From RYN-133 sp963785425 (GTDB taxonomy: Bacteria > Actinomycetota > Actinomycetes > Mycobacteriales > Jatrophihabitantaceae), in contig CAWAVG010000004.1 of the NCBI GenBank assembly GCA_963785425.1, positions 1 through 64,000 of the forward strand: DNA of 64,000 nt, read 5' to 3'. Positions 37,498 to 46,422 of this stretch are shown here, piece after piece. How positions within the stretch are numbered: position 1 is the stretch's first letter; each line of letters opens with the position of its first letter. The notes beneath the pieces are model-generated. The model saw only the letters and a list, made by a program, of their open reading frames with translations, did no database searches and had not been told where the DNA came from. A program made the translations under genes and the position numbers.

Positions 37498-38529
37498 CTA
37501 CCGCCCGCCGCGCAGGTTCCGGTCGCGCTGGCCGATCCCCATCTCGCCGTACGGGTAGTCGGCTGCGTGCAGGTCGCTCGCCTCGTCGAGAGCGGCGACC
37601 TCGTCGTCGCTCAGGTGCAGGTCGGCGGCCTTCAGGTTCGTCTCGAGCTGCTCGACGGTGCGGGCGCCCAGGATCGTCGACGTCACGCCGGGACGGTCGG
37701 TCACCCAGGCGAGCGCGACCTCGGCCATCGAGACACCGCGGTCCTCCGCGACCTTCTGCACGGCGTCGACGACGTTCCAGGTGCGCTCGGTGCCGCGCCG
37801 GTCCCAGGCTTCCATCCCGCGGTTCGGGTCCTCGCCGAGCCGGGTGTCGCCCGTCGGGCGCTGGTCGCGCTGGTACTTGCCGGACAGCCAGCCGCCGCCC
37901 AGCGGGCTCCAGGGCAGCAGCCCGAGACCCGTGTCGAGAGCGGCGGGCACGATCTCCCACTCGATCTCGCGCACCAGCAGGCTGTACTGCGGCTGCAGCG
38001 TCACCGGCGCGATGAGCCCGAGATCGTGCGCGAGGTACACGGCCTTCGTCAGCTGCCAGCCGGTGAAGTTCGACAACCCCCAGTAGCGGATCTTGCCCGA
38101 GCGCACGAACGCGTCCATCGTGCGCAGGGTCTCTTCCATCGGCGTGTAGGCGTCGAAGGCGTGCAGCTGGTAGAGGTCGACCGAGTCGAGGCCGAGGCGC
38201 CGCAGCGAGTTGTCCAGCGCGCGGGTCAGGTGCCGGTTCGAGAGGCCGGCGCCGTTCGGTGAGCTGTCGAGCGGGAAGCGTCCCTTGGTCGCGAGGACCA
38301 TCGGCTCGGTGACCTCGGCCGGGCGGGCTGCGAACCAGCGTCCGATGATCTGTTCGGACGTGCCGGCGGAGTAGACGTCGGCGGTGTCGATGAACGTGCC
38401 GCCGCCTTCGGCGAACGTGTCGAGCTGGGCGTGGGAGACGGCCTCGTCGGATTCGGCGCCGAACGTCATCGTGCCGAGGCACAGGTTCGAGACCGAGCAG
38501 CCGCTGTTACCTAGTGTGCGAAAGTCCAT
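37498..38529 (-). CDS. aldo/keto reductase
   Basis: This 343-aa NADPH-dependent oxidoreductase of the AKR (TIM-barrel) family is of the YajO/PhdJ-like type. The catalytic tetrad is visible: the Asp in FIDTADVYS, the Tyr in the same stretch, the Lys in VLATKGRF and the His in LYQLHAFD. WGLSNFTGWQL and LGARTVEQLETNL (cofactor site) are typical. The start is ATG 38529. It lies downstream of ksgA on the same strand across a tandem repeat and is an insertion relative to the usual gene order. The substrate is unknown. Confidence 0.88.
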   Translation of the reverse strand: MDFRTLGNSGCSVSNLCLGTMTFGAESDEAVSHAQLDTFAEGGGTFIDTADVYSAGTSEQIIGRWFAARPAEVTEPMVLATKGRFPLDSSPNGAGLSNRHLTRALDNSLRRLGLDSVDLYQLHAFDAYTPMEETLRTMDAFVRSGKIRYWGLSNFTGWQLTKAVYLAHDLGLIAPVTLQPQYSLLVREIEWEIVPAALDTGLGLLPWSPLGGGWLSGKYQRDQRPTGDTRLGEDPNRGMEAWDRRGTERTWNVVDAVQKVAEDRGVSMAEVALAWVTDRPGVTSTILGARTVEQLETNLKAADLHLSDDEVAALDEASDLHAADYPYGEMGIGQRDRNLRGGR

Positions 38530-38558
38530 GCCTCGAACCTACGCGTTTCGCCCAAATC

Positions 38559-38642
38559 GCCGTCTCCGATGCCGTCTCCGCTGCCGTCTCCGATGCCGTC
38601 GCACATGCCGTCGCACATGCCGTCGCACATGCCGTCGCACCG
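38559..38642. repeat. 12-bp tandem repeat, about seven copies, after ksgA
   Basis: Units of the form GCCGTCTCCGAT (two, plus one GCCGTCTCCGCT) are followed by three GCCGTCGCACAT and a partial fourth. The array fills most of the 122-bp gap between the ksgA stop and the aldo/keto reductase start. It is not inside a real gene, and copy number could vary by slippage. The two unit subtypes show it grew in two steps. Confidence 0.93.
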
Positions 38643-38651
38643 GCGGTGCGG

Positions 38652-39483
38652 TCAGGCGCGGGCGGCGGCGAGGCGGGCGAAGGCGGCGACGTCGAGAGTC
38701 TCGCCGCGTGCGGACGGGTCGATGCCGGCGGCACGCAGCACCTGCTCCGCCGCCGGCGCCGAACCCGCCCAGCGGGCGAGCGCCGCGCGCAGCGTCTTGC
38801 GCCGCTGCGCGAAGGCCGCGTCGATCACGGCGAACACCTCTGCCCGCGACGCCGGCGTGACCGGCGGGTCGCGCCGCACCAGCCGCACCAGCTCGGAATC
38901 GACGTTCGGGACGGGCCAGAACACCGACCGCGACACCGACCCGGCGCGCGTCGCGGCGGCGTACCAGGCGGCCTTCACGCTCGGACTGCCGTACACCCTC
39001 GACCCGGGCGGCGCCGCGAGACGCTCGGCGACCTCGGCCTGCACGAGCACCAGGCCCCGCTGCAACGACGGCACCGTCTCGAGCAGGTGCAGCACGACGG
39101 GGACGGCGACGTTGTACGGCAGGTTGGCCACCAGCGCGGTCGGCGCGCCCGGCACGTCGACCCGCAGCGCGTCGGCGGTGAGCACCGTCAGACACGCGTC
39201 CGGCAGGCGCGCCGCGACCGTGTGCGGCAGTTCGGCGGCGAGCGCGCGGATCGATCTCGACCGCGGTCACCCCGTGACCCGCCGCGAGCAGTCCCAGCGT
39301 CAGCGAGCCGAGACCCGGACCGACCTCGAGCACGGTGTCGTCAGGTTCGAGCGCGGCGGTGCGCACGATGCGACGGATCGTGTTGGCGTCGTGCAGGAAG
39401 TTCTGCCCGAGCGTCTTGGTCGGACGGACCCCGAGCCGCTCGGCCAGCGCGCGGATCTCGGCCGGGCCGAGCAGCGTGCTCAG
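38652..39483 (-). CDS. ksgA: 16S rRNA (adenine1518-N6/adenine1519-N6)-dimethyltransferase, with one-base frameshift
   Basis: This enzyme dimethylates two adenines in helix 45 of 16S rRNA. The first frame has LGVRPTKTLGQNFLHDANTIRRIV and the SAM motif VLEVGPGLGSLTLGLL; the second has VANLPYNVAVPVVLHLLE, the catalytic NLPY. The break is near 39248: removing one base after EID joins RALAAELPHTVAARL and gives about 277 aa. The start is unclear. CTG at 39483 overlaps the upstream stop, and a normal start codon is lacking near the conserved N-terminus, which may be another base error. It lies in the usual rpfB-ksgA order with one extra gene between. Confidence 0.88.
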
Positions 39484-40877
39484 AACACCGTCCGCAGCAG
39501 GCGCTTCTTCAGCTTGTTGTACGGCGGGTAGAGCAGGTTCGGGTCGGGACGGGTCGGCTTGCGCAGCACGGCCTTGCGGTGGCTGAACGTCTCGAAGCCC
39601 CACCTGCCGTGGTAGGCGCCCATGCCGCTGTTGCCGACCCCGCCGAACGGCAGGCCCGGGGCGAGCACGTGGAACATCAGGTGGTTGATCACGGTGGCGC
39701 CGTTGCTGATCTCGGCCAGCACCCGCTGCTCCTTGTCGCGGCTGCCGCTGAACAGGTACACGGCCAGCGGCTTCTCGCCCGCGTTGACCTTCGCGACCGC
39801 CTCGTCGAACGAGTCGACGGTGACGACGGGCAGCACCGGGCCGAAGATCTCTTCGGTCATCAGCTCCGAGCCGGCGTCGGGATCGACGATCACGGTCAGC
39901 TCGGCGGTCTGTGCCGCGGTATCGACCTTGCCGCCGCGCACGACCCGTCCACCGGCGCCGCTGATCAGCTCGCCGATGCGGTTCGCCCGCCGTTCGTGCA
40001 CGAGCGGCATCGGACGGTCGCTCTTGAACGTGGTGATCGCGGTCTCGAGCTCGGCGACGAACTGGTCACGCACCGTGCGGTCGACAAGCACGTAGTCGGG
40101 CGCGATGCACGTCTGACCGGAGTTGAGCGACTTCGCCTACGCGACCCGGCGCGCGGCGACGCGCACCGCGGCGTCGTCGGCGACGATCACCGGGCTCTTG
40201 CCGCCGAGTTCGAGCGTCACCGGCGTCAGGTGCTTCGCCGCGGCAGCCATGATGTGCTTGCCGATCTCGGGTCCGCCGGTGAAGAAGCAGTGGTCGAGCT
40301 TCTGGTCGATCAGCTCCAGGGTCTCGTCTGCAGCGCCCTCGACGACGGCCACCGTGTCGGCATCGAGGTACTGCGGCAGCAGGCGCGCGAGCAGCGCCGA
40401 GACGGCCGGGGTGTGCTCGGACGGCTTGATCACCGAGACGTTGCCGGCGGCGATCGCGCCGACCAGCGGCGACAGCAGCAGGAACACCGGGTAGTTCCAC
40501 GGCCCGATGATCCCGGCGACACCGAGCGGTTCCCACTGCACCCAGGCCTTGCCGGGCTGCGCGGCCATCGGCACGCCAGAGCGCTGCGGACGGGTCCAGG
40601 AGCGCAGGTGCTTACGGGCGTACTTCGACTCGGCGACGACCGGCGCGATGTCGGCCAGCCAGGCGTCGACCTCGTTGCGCCCGAGGTCGGCGACGATGGC
40701 CGCCACGAAGTCCTGCTCGCGCTCGGCGAGCATCTTCTCGAGCGCCTCGAGCTGCCCGAGCCGCCACGCGAGCGGACGCGTGCGTCCGCTGCGGTAGGTC
40801 TCGCGCAGCCGGGCCACGACCGCGGGAATCGGCTCGCGGGTGGACGTGTCTGCCGGGCGCTGGTCGGTGACCGTCAT
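39480..40877 (-). pseudogene. aldehyde dehydrogenase (class 3 type) interrupted by an in-frame TAG
   Basis: The reading frame is continuous for 465 codons except for TAG at 40137-40139. Before it are EPLGVAGIIGPWNYPVFLL, HCFFTGGPEIGKHIM and the catalytic-Glu motif TLELGGKSP; after it are LNSGQTCIAPDYVLVD with the catalytic Cys, TEEIFGPVLPV and the C-terminus. Relatives have Trp at this site (RRIAWGKF), so TGG became TAG by one change. If real, the stop removes the catalytic Cys and the protein is dead. Because the window has other base errors, a miscall is equally likely. It is inserted between ksgA and the rpf genes. Confidence 0.88.
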
Positions 40878-40915
40878 GCGCCGACCCTACTTGAACGAGG
40901 GTCAGTAACGGGACC

Positions 40916-42073
40916 TCAGTAGTAGTTGTGCGCCTGCCAGAAGCCCCACGCGCCGCAGGGGGTGCCGTAGCGCGAGGCGATGTAGCCCAGTCCCCACTTG
41001 ATCTGGGTGGCGGCGCTGGTCTGCCAGTCGGAACCCGCCGCGGCCATCTTCGAACCCGGCAGCGCCTGCGGGATGCCGTACGCGCCGCTGGGGTTGTAGG
41101 CGTTGGTGCGCCAGCCGCTCTCGTTGTTCCACATCTGGACGAGGCAGCTGAACTCGTCGGAGCCCCACCCGTAGTCGCGCTCCATCATCGAGCGGGCGAT
41201 CTGCTGGGCGGAGTTCGGGGTGCCCGTGTAGACCGGCTGCGGCTGCTTCGTCCCGACCCGCTCGACCTGCGTGCGCGGTGCCCGGATCACGCTGCGGTCG
41301 ACGTGGGTGGTGCCGACGCGCTTTCCGTCGACGAAGATCACCGCGTAGGCGATTCGCGTGAGGCCGGTGCGGCCGGCGGTCACGATCTTGGTGCGGCCGC
41401 TGAGCATGCTCGAGTCGTTGATGCGTCGCGTGTCGAAGGGCACCTGCTTGGTCTGGATGACGGCGCGGTGCCGCACCCTGGTCAGCCGGATGACCTCGCC
41501 GTAGCGCAGCGGCGCCTTGCGTGAGGTGGACAGCCGGTCGTAGGGCCCGAGCTGCAGCGAGAGGTCCGACAGCAGCTGGCCCGTGTCGACCGCGGTGGTC
41601 GTGACGTGCGTGCGCTTGCCGTCGTGGACGACGGTCACCGGGTTCGGGGTGCGCAGTGCAATGTCGGTGACGCCTAGCGGCAGCCGCCTCGATCGCGACA
41701 CCGAGGTGAACGTCGACTGGGAGTACCCGAACGCCGACAGGGCGGCAGCCACGGTGGGGGCGGTCGTCCAGACGGTGCGCTGCTCGCCGTTCACGACGAG
41801 GTGCAGTTGGCGACCGCGGCGGTAGACGACCTGCTCGTTGTTGGTCAGCGGCGACGAAGCGGTCGGCGCGAGCAGGTCGTGCGTGCCCGGGTGGTACCCG
41901 GCCGAGGTGAGTGCGCCGCCGACCGTCGTCGCTGTGGTCTGCACCGTCTGCGGACGTCCGTCGACGAGCAGGTGGACGGTCTTGTCACCGCCCGCGGCGG
42001 TGAAGGCGACGGTTCCACCCACCAGGCCGGCGACGACGGCACTACTCAGGCCGTACTTGATACTGCGCAGCAA
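40916..42073 (-). CDS. DUF348-G5 cell-wall protein with SLT-type transglycosylase domain
   Basis: This secreted protein of about 385 aa starts with an N-terminal anchor (SIKYGLSSAVVAGLVGGTVA), followed by three DUF348 repeats (VHLLVDGRPQTVQT..., LHLVVNGEQRTVWT..., VTVVHDGKRTHVTT...), a G5 domain (about 215-290) and a C-terminal lytic transglycosylase-like domain with MWNNESGWRTNAYNPSGAYG, the Glu in NESGW probably catalytic. TTG 42073 is chosen because AAGGAG lies 9 bases upstream and it aligns with the start of the RpfB paralogue. It has the RpfB frame but a different enzyme domain, so it probably cuts peptidoglycan. Confidence 0.85.
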   Translation of the reverse strand: MLRSIKYGLSSAVVAGLVGGTVAFTAAGGDKTVHLLVDGRPQTVQTTATTVGGALTSAGYHPGTHDLLAPTASSPLTNNEQVVYRRGRQLHLVVNGEQRTVWTTAPTVAAALSAFGYSQSTFTSVSRSRRLPLGVTDIALRTPNPVTVVHDGKRTHVTTTAVDTGQLLSDLSLQLGPYDRLSTSRKAPLRYGEVIRLTRVRHRAVIQTKQVPFDTRRINDSSMLSGRTKIVTAGRTGLTRIAYAVIFVDGKRVGTTHVDRSVIRAPRTQVERVGTKQPQPVYTGTPNSAQQIARSMMERDYGWGSDEFSCLVQMWNNESGWRTNAYNPSGAYGIPQALPGSKMAAAGSDWQTSAATQIKWGLGYIASRYGTPCGAWGFWQAHNYY

Positions 42074-42210
42074 AACTCTGTACTCCTTGCGTACTTCGCG
42101 GTACTTCGCGGGCACTTCGTCGGTCCACGAGCACGACCCGTGGTCACAGAACCATAACGGATCCGTCTCGGACGAGTTACCCAGGTCCGTGAGACATCAG
42201 GTGGGACGGC

Positions 42211-43347
42211 TCAGAGGTTGGCACCGCACACCGGCCACGCACCGGCGCCCTGGCTCGCCAGAACCCGCTCGGCCACTGCGATCTGTGCATCGCGCGAGGC
42301 GAGATCCGCGCGCGGCGCGTACGACTGCCCGCCGTAGGCGTCCCACGTGCTGATGGTGAACTGCAGGCCGCCGTAGAAGCCGTTACCGGTGTTGATCGAC
42401 CAGTCGCCGCCCGACTCGCAGGCCGCAACGGCATCCCAGTTGTGACTGCCCGACGAGACCGGTGCGGTCGCCGTCGGCGTCGGAGCCGGCGCCGTGTGCA
42501 CGACCGGACGCTGCTTGGTGCCGACCCGCTCGACCTCGGTGCGGGGCTGGCGGACGACCTTCGAGGTGAGCAGGGTGCGCCCGGACCAGTTGCCGTCGAC
42601 GTAGACCACCGAGTAGACGAGACGCTTGGCACCCTCGGCCCCGCTCGTCACGACCGAGGTGTTGCCCTCGTACATCGACGAGTCGCTGCGGTGGACGACG
42701 TTGTAGGGGATCGCCTCGGTGTGGACGACCCGCTTGGTGACCACGCGCTTGACGACGATCCGCATCCCGTCGGCGATCGGCGCCTTCAGGCGCGGCGAGA
42801 GCCGGTCGTGCTTGCGCAGGTTGATGTTCAGGTCGCCGAGCACCTGACCGACGGTCGCGTCGGTGGTCGTCAGCCTGCTGCGCTTGTGGTCGTGCACGAC
42901 GGTGACGTGCTTCGGGGTGCGCAGCACGATCGAGGTCGCGCTCAGCGGCAGCCGCGTGGAGCGCGAGACCGACACGAAGTCGGCGGGCGCGACGCCGAGC
43001 ACCGACAGCGCCTGCGCGACGGTGGGCTCGGTGGTCCACACGTCGGTCGTCTCGCCGTTGATGGTGAGGTGCAGTTCGCGGCCGCGCTTGAAGACGATCG
43101 TCTCGCCGTTGCGCAGGGTGGTGTTCGCCGCGGGCGCGAGCAGGTCGTGCGAGCGCACGGACAGGCCTTCGGCGCTCAGCACGTCCGAGACGTGCTGACC
43201 GGTGGTCTGCACTGTCGTGGACGTGCCGTCGACCAGAAGGTGGACGGACTTCGATTCGGGTCCGGTCGCGGCCAGCGCTGCGGTGGCAACGCTCGTCACG
43301 CCGGCGAGTACAGCACCGTAGAGGCCGTACTTGACGCTGCGACGCAC
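42211..43347 (-). CDS. rpfB: resuscitation-promoting factor RpfB
   Basis: This protein of about 378 aa is a secreted peptidoglycan hydrolase that promotes regrowth of dormant cells. It has an N-terminal membrane anchor, three DUF348 units, a G5 domain (about 210-280, ending TEVERVGTKQ), a Pro/Thr linker, and the Rpf domain WDAVAACESGGDWSINTGNG with the catalytic Glu in CESGG, up to the final VCGANL. The GTG start 43347 has GGGGGA upstream; a longer reading from 43401 adds no signal. It is flanked by tatD upstream, as in Mycobacterium, and by a paralogue downstream. Confidence 0.94.
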   Translation of the reverse strand: MRRSVKYGLYGAVLAGVTSVATAALAATGPESKSVHLLVDGTSTTVQTTGQHVSDVLSAEGLSVRSHDLLAPAANTTLRNGETIVFKRGRELHLTINGETTDVWTTEPTVAQALSVLGVAPADFVSVSRSTRLPLSATSIVLRTPKHVTVVHDHKRSRLTTTDATVGQVLGDLNINLRKHDRLSPRLKAPIADGMRIVVKRVVTKRVVHTEAIPYNVVHRSDSSMYEGNTSVVTSGAEGAKRLVYSVVYVDGNWSGRTLLTSKVVRQPRTEVERVGTKQRPVVHTAPAPTPTATAPVSSGSHNWDAVAACESGGDWSINTGNGFYGGLQFTISTWDAYGGQSYAPRADLASRDAQIAVAERVLASQGAGAWPVCGANL

Positions 43348-43673
43348 TTGGTGGTCCCCCAGGGGTGTCGTTCGTCTTGTGCGGAGTAACCCGTCGGGCA
43401 ACTCACTCGGTCACGGCACGGTAACGAGGTTTTGAACAATGCACCAAACCGGGCCTGAGCGATTGTGGGTAAATATCCGATTCGAGGTGACGGCGATCTC
43501 ACGGTGCGGGACCGGCGACAACGCGCATCGACAGCGCACACCTCCCGAAAAATCGGGGCTCACGCCCACTCGGTGGGCGCAAGCGTCACGGAACTGCGTG
43601 CATGTGCAAGCAACTATGTGAACGGCGACACCCCAAGTGGCGCAAAGCCACGGAATTCTTCAGCCAGAGGGAG
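43348..43673 (-). promoter_or_regulatory. 326-bp rpfB leader region with three hairpins
   Basis: There is no gene here. Reading on the minus strand from tatD, the hairpins are GTGGC/GCCAC (43637-43651), CGCCCAC/GTGGGCG (43563-43579) and CCCGA/TCGGG with a T4 loop on the coding strand (43544-43557). The first two could end tatD transcription; the rest leaves about 150 bp for the rpfB promoter. I looked for the conserved core of the cyclic-di-AMP (ydaO) riboswitch known upstream of rpf genes and did not find it. Confidence 0.45.
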
Positions 43674-44507
43674 TTACCCGACGGGCGCGATGCCGTAAAC
43701 GGAGCGGGCGGTTTCGGTCACGGCGGCGCAGAGTTCGTCGAGGTCGTGCCCGCCCACGGCCGCGAGCCCGCGGACGGTCGCCGGCAGCAGCCGCGGCGCG
43801 TTGGGCCGCCCGCGCCACGGGTGCGGGGTCAGGAACGGCGCGTCGGTCTCGACCAGCACCGAGTCGATCGGCACGACCGAGGCGGCCTCGCGCAGGGCCG
43901 GCGCGTTGCGGAACGTCAGCACGCCCGGGAACGACAGGACGTAGCCCGCCGCCACGCACTCACGCGCCATGGTCGCGTCGCCGGAGAACGCGTGGAAGAC
44001 GACCCGGTCGGGCGGCCCCTCCTCGCGCAGGATCCTGAGCACGTCGGCGTGCGCGTCGCGGTCGTGGATCATCAGCGCCTTCCCGACCCGCTTCGCGAGC
44101 GCGATGTGGCGGCGGAAATGCTCCTGCTGCTGCGCCGGGTCGGTGCGGTCCCAGTAGTAGTCGAGCCCGGTTTCGCCGATCGCCACGACGCGTGCGTCAT
44201 CGGCGAGCCGCTCGAGGGTCGCGTAGCCGTCGTCGTCGAGCCCGGCCACCTCGGTCGGGTGCACCGCGACGGCCGCGTACACGTCGTGGTGCGCCGTGGC
44301 AGCGCGCACGCACCACTCGGAAGATGCGACGGTGTCGCCCACCGTGACGGCCGCGACGACGTTGACAGCGGCTGCCTCTGCCATCACGCCTGCGACGAAC
44401 TCGTCGTCCGGCTCGAGGCCCGCCCGGGTGGCCATCGCGTCCAGATGGGTGTGCGCGTCGAGGACGGGCGACGGCAACGCGTCCGCGGACGCGACGTCTC
44501 CGCTCAT
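43674..44507 (-). CDS. tatD: TatD-family metal-dependent deoxyribonuclease
   Basis: This amidohydrolase-fold nuclease of about 277 aa has metal ligands in LDAHTHLDAM near residue 18, GETGLDYYW, the His in IHDRDAH, the His in VVFHAFSGD, and the Asp in LVETDAPFL. It removes nucleotides from DNA 3' ends and acts in repair or DNA turnover. The ATG start overlaps the metG stop by 4 bases, the conserved metG-tatD-rpfB order. A short frame upstream only shadows metG. Confidence 0.92.
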   Translation of the reverse strand: MSGDVASADALPSPVLDAHTHLDAMATRAGLEPDDEFVAGVMAEAAAVNVVAAVTVGDTVASSEWCVRAATAHHDVYAAVAVHPTEVAGLDDDGYATLERLADDARVVAIGETGLDYYWDRTDPAQQQEHFRRHIALAKRVGKALMIHDRDAHADVLRILREEGPPDRVVFHAFSGDATMARECVAAGYVLSFPGVLTFRNAPALREAASVVPIDSVLVETDAPFLTPHPWRGRPNAPRLLPATVRGLAAVGGHDLDELCAAVTETARSVYGIAPVG

Positions 44508-46294
44508 GGAGCGAGCCGGGCGAGCTCCTCGTCGACGATCGACGCGTCGAGCTTGCGGAAGATCGGCGTCGGCGCCGCGATCGGGCGGCCCACCTCGATC
44601 GGCGTCGACTCCCACCGCGCGCCCGTGTCGTAGTCACCGGTGAGCACGTGATAGTTCGGCGATCCCGGCGCGGTCGGCTCATCGACCTCGACGAGATCGG
44701 GCATGCGCGCCCAGTCGCCGCTACCACCGAGCGCGGCGTGCACCTTCGACGACGACGACGGCAGGAACGGCGTCAGCATCGTCTTCGCGTCGTCGACCAC
44801 CTGCAATGCGACATGCAGCACCGACGCCATGCGCGCCGGGTCGCTGTTCTTCAGCTTCCACGGCTCCATATCGGACAGGTACTTGTTCGCGGCGCCGACC
44901 ACCCCCATCGCCTCCGCGATCGCTGCCTTCTGCCGCGAGCGCGACAGCAGCTCGCCGACGGTCGCGAACGCGGCGCGCGACGTCTCGAGCATCGCGCGGT
45001 CGGCGTCGGTCAGGTCGCCCGGCGCGGGGATGGACCCGAGGTTCTTCGCCGTCATCGAGATCGTCCGGTTGACCAGGTTCCCCCACGTCCCCACGAGTTC
45101 CTCGTTGTTGCGGCGCAAGAACTCCGACCACGTGAAGTCGGTGTCCTGGTTCTCCGGTCCGGCGACAGCGAGGAAGTAGCGCAGCGCATCGGCGTCGTAA
45201 CGCGACAGCAGGTCCCCGACGTAGATGATCACGCCTCGTGAGGACGAGAACTTCTTGCCCTCCATCGTCAGGAACTCACTCGACACCACCTCGTAGGGGC
45301 GGTCGAGCGCTCCCAGGGAACCGGGCGTGCCGCCCTTGGCGCCGAACCCCGAGTAGCCGAACAGCATCGCCGGCCAGATCTCCGAGTGGAAGACGATGTT
45401 GTCCTTGCCCATGAAGTAGTAGCTGCGCGCGTCCGGGTTCTGCCACCACGCCCGCCACGCCTCCGGCTCGCCCGTGCGCGCTGCCCACTCGATCGAGGCG
45501 GACAGGTAGCCGACGACCGCGTCGAACCACACGTAGATGCGCTTGTCCGGGCGATCGCGCCACCCGTCGAGCGGCACCGGGATTCCCCAGTCGAGATCGC
45601 GCGTGTACGAGCGCGGCTTGAGGTCGTCGAGCAGGTTCAGGCTGAACCGCTGCACGTTCTGGCGCCAGTGCGTCTGCTTCTTGAGCCACTCGGCCAGCAC
45701 CTCGGCGAACGCCGGCAGATCGAGCATCATCTGCTCGGTCTCGACGAAGCGCGGCGTCTCACCGTTGATGCGCGAGCGCGGTTCGATCAGATCGACCGGG
45801 TCGAGCTGGTTGCCGCAGTTGTCGCACTGGTCGCCGCGCGCGCTCGGATAGCCGCAGATCGGGCAGGTGCCCTCGATGTAACGGTCGGGCAGGGTGCGCC
45901 CGGTCGAGGGGCTGATCGCGCCGAGCTGCTTCTGCTCGAACACGTAGCCGTTCTTCAGCAGGCCGAGGAAGATCTCCTGCGTGACTGCGTAGTGATTCTT
46001 CGTCGTCGTGCGGGTGAACAGGTCGTACGACAGCCCCAGCGCCTGCAGATCCTTGGCGATCACGAGGGCGTTGCGGTCGGCCAGCTCGCGCGCCGACACG
46101 CCCTCCTGGTCGGCCTGCACCTGGATCGGCGTGCCGTGTTCGTCCGTCCCACTGACCATGAGCACGTTGTTGCCGGCCATCCGCTGGTAGCGGCTGAAGA
46201 TGTCGGACGGAACTCCGAACCCGGCGACGTGGCCGATGTGTCGCGGTCCGTTGGCATAAGGCCACGCGACGGCCGTCAGGATGTGCTCGTTCAC
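44504..46294 (-). CDS. metG: methionyl-tRNA synthetase
   Basis: This 596-aa class I synthetase charges initiator and elongator tRNA-Met. The HIGH motif appears as GPRHIGHVAGF near residue 16, the KMSKS loop as KKFSSSRGV near 350, and a zinc knuckle CPICGYPSARGDQCDNCG near 143-160. The anticodon-binding helical domain ends at about 545. No C-terminal EMAP domain is present. It starts at ATG 46294, divergent from the S53 peptidase, and is coupled to tatD. Confidence 0.95.
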   Translation of the reverse strand: MNEHILTAVAWPYANGPRHIGHVAGFGVPSDIFSRYQRMAGNNVLMVSGTDEHGTPIQVQADQEGVSARELADRNALVIAKDLQALGLSYDLFTRTTTKNHYAVTQEIFLGLLKNGYVFEQKQLGAISPSTGRTLPDRYIEGTCPICGYPSARGDQCDNCGNQLDPVDLIEPRSRINGETPRFVETEQMMLDLPAFAEVLAEWLKKQTHWRQNVQRFSLNLLDDLKPRSYTRDLDWGIPVPLDGWRDRPDKRIYVWFDAVVGYLSASIEWAARTGEPEAWRAWWQNPDARSYYFMGKDNIVFHSEIWPAMLFGYSGFGAKGGTPGSLGALDRPYEVVSSEFLTMEGKKFSSSRGVIIYVGDLLSRYDADALRYFLAVAGPENQDTDFTWSEFLRRNNEELVGTWGNLVNRTISMTAKNLGSIPAPGDLTDADRAMLETSRAAFATVGELLSRSRQKAAIAEAMGVVGAANKYLSDMEPWKLKNSDPARMASVLHVALQVVDDAKTMLTPFLPSSSSKVHAALGGSGDWARMPDLVEVDEPTAPGSPNYHVLTGDYDTGARWESTPIEVGRPIAAPTPIFRKLDASIVDEELARLAP

Positions 46295-46422
46295 AACCGC
46301 CAGCGTAGTGAGGGCCGCAGGCGGGTATCACGCAGCTGAGAACAACGGCGGACCTCCTCGTCACCCCGGGCAGGGGCGCTCGTTGGGCATCGTGACATCG
46401 AGATCCTCTGGAGGACGTCCGC

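Noticed and set aside
38559..38642. Array considered as CRISPR or coding repeat
   Set aside because: No spacers are present, and the plus-strand frame through it is only a shadow of ksgA.
40137..40139. Amber codon as pyrrolysine or programmed readthrough
   Set aside because: The site is a conserved Trp, no readthrough signals or pyrrolysine genes are visible, and base errors are common in the window.
43348..43673. Cyclic-di-AMP (ydaO) riboswitch before rpfB
   Set aside because: The conserved core was looked for by eye on the minus strand and not seen.
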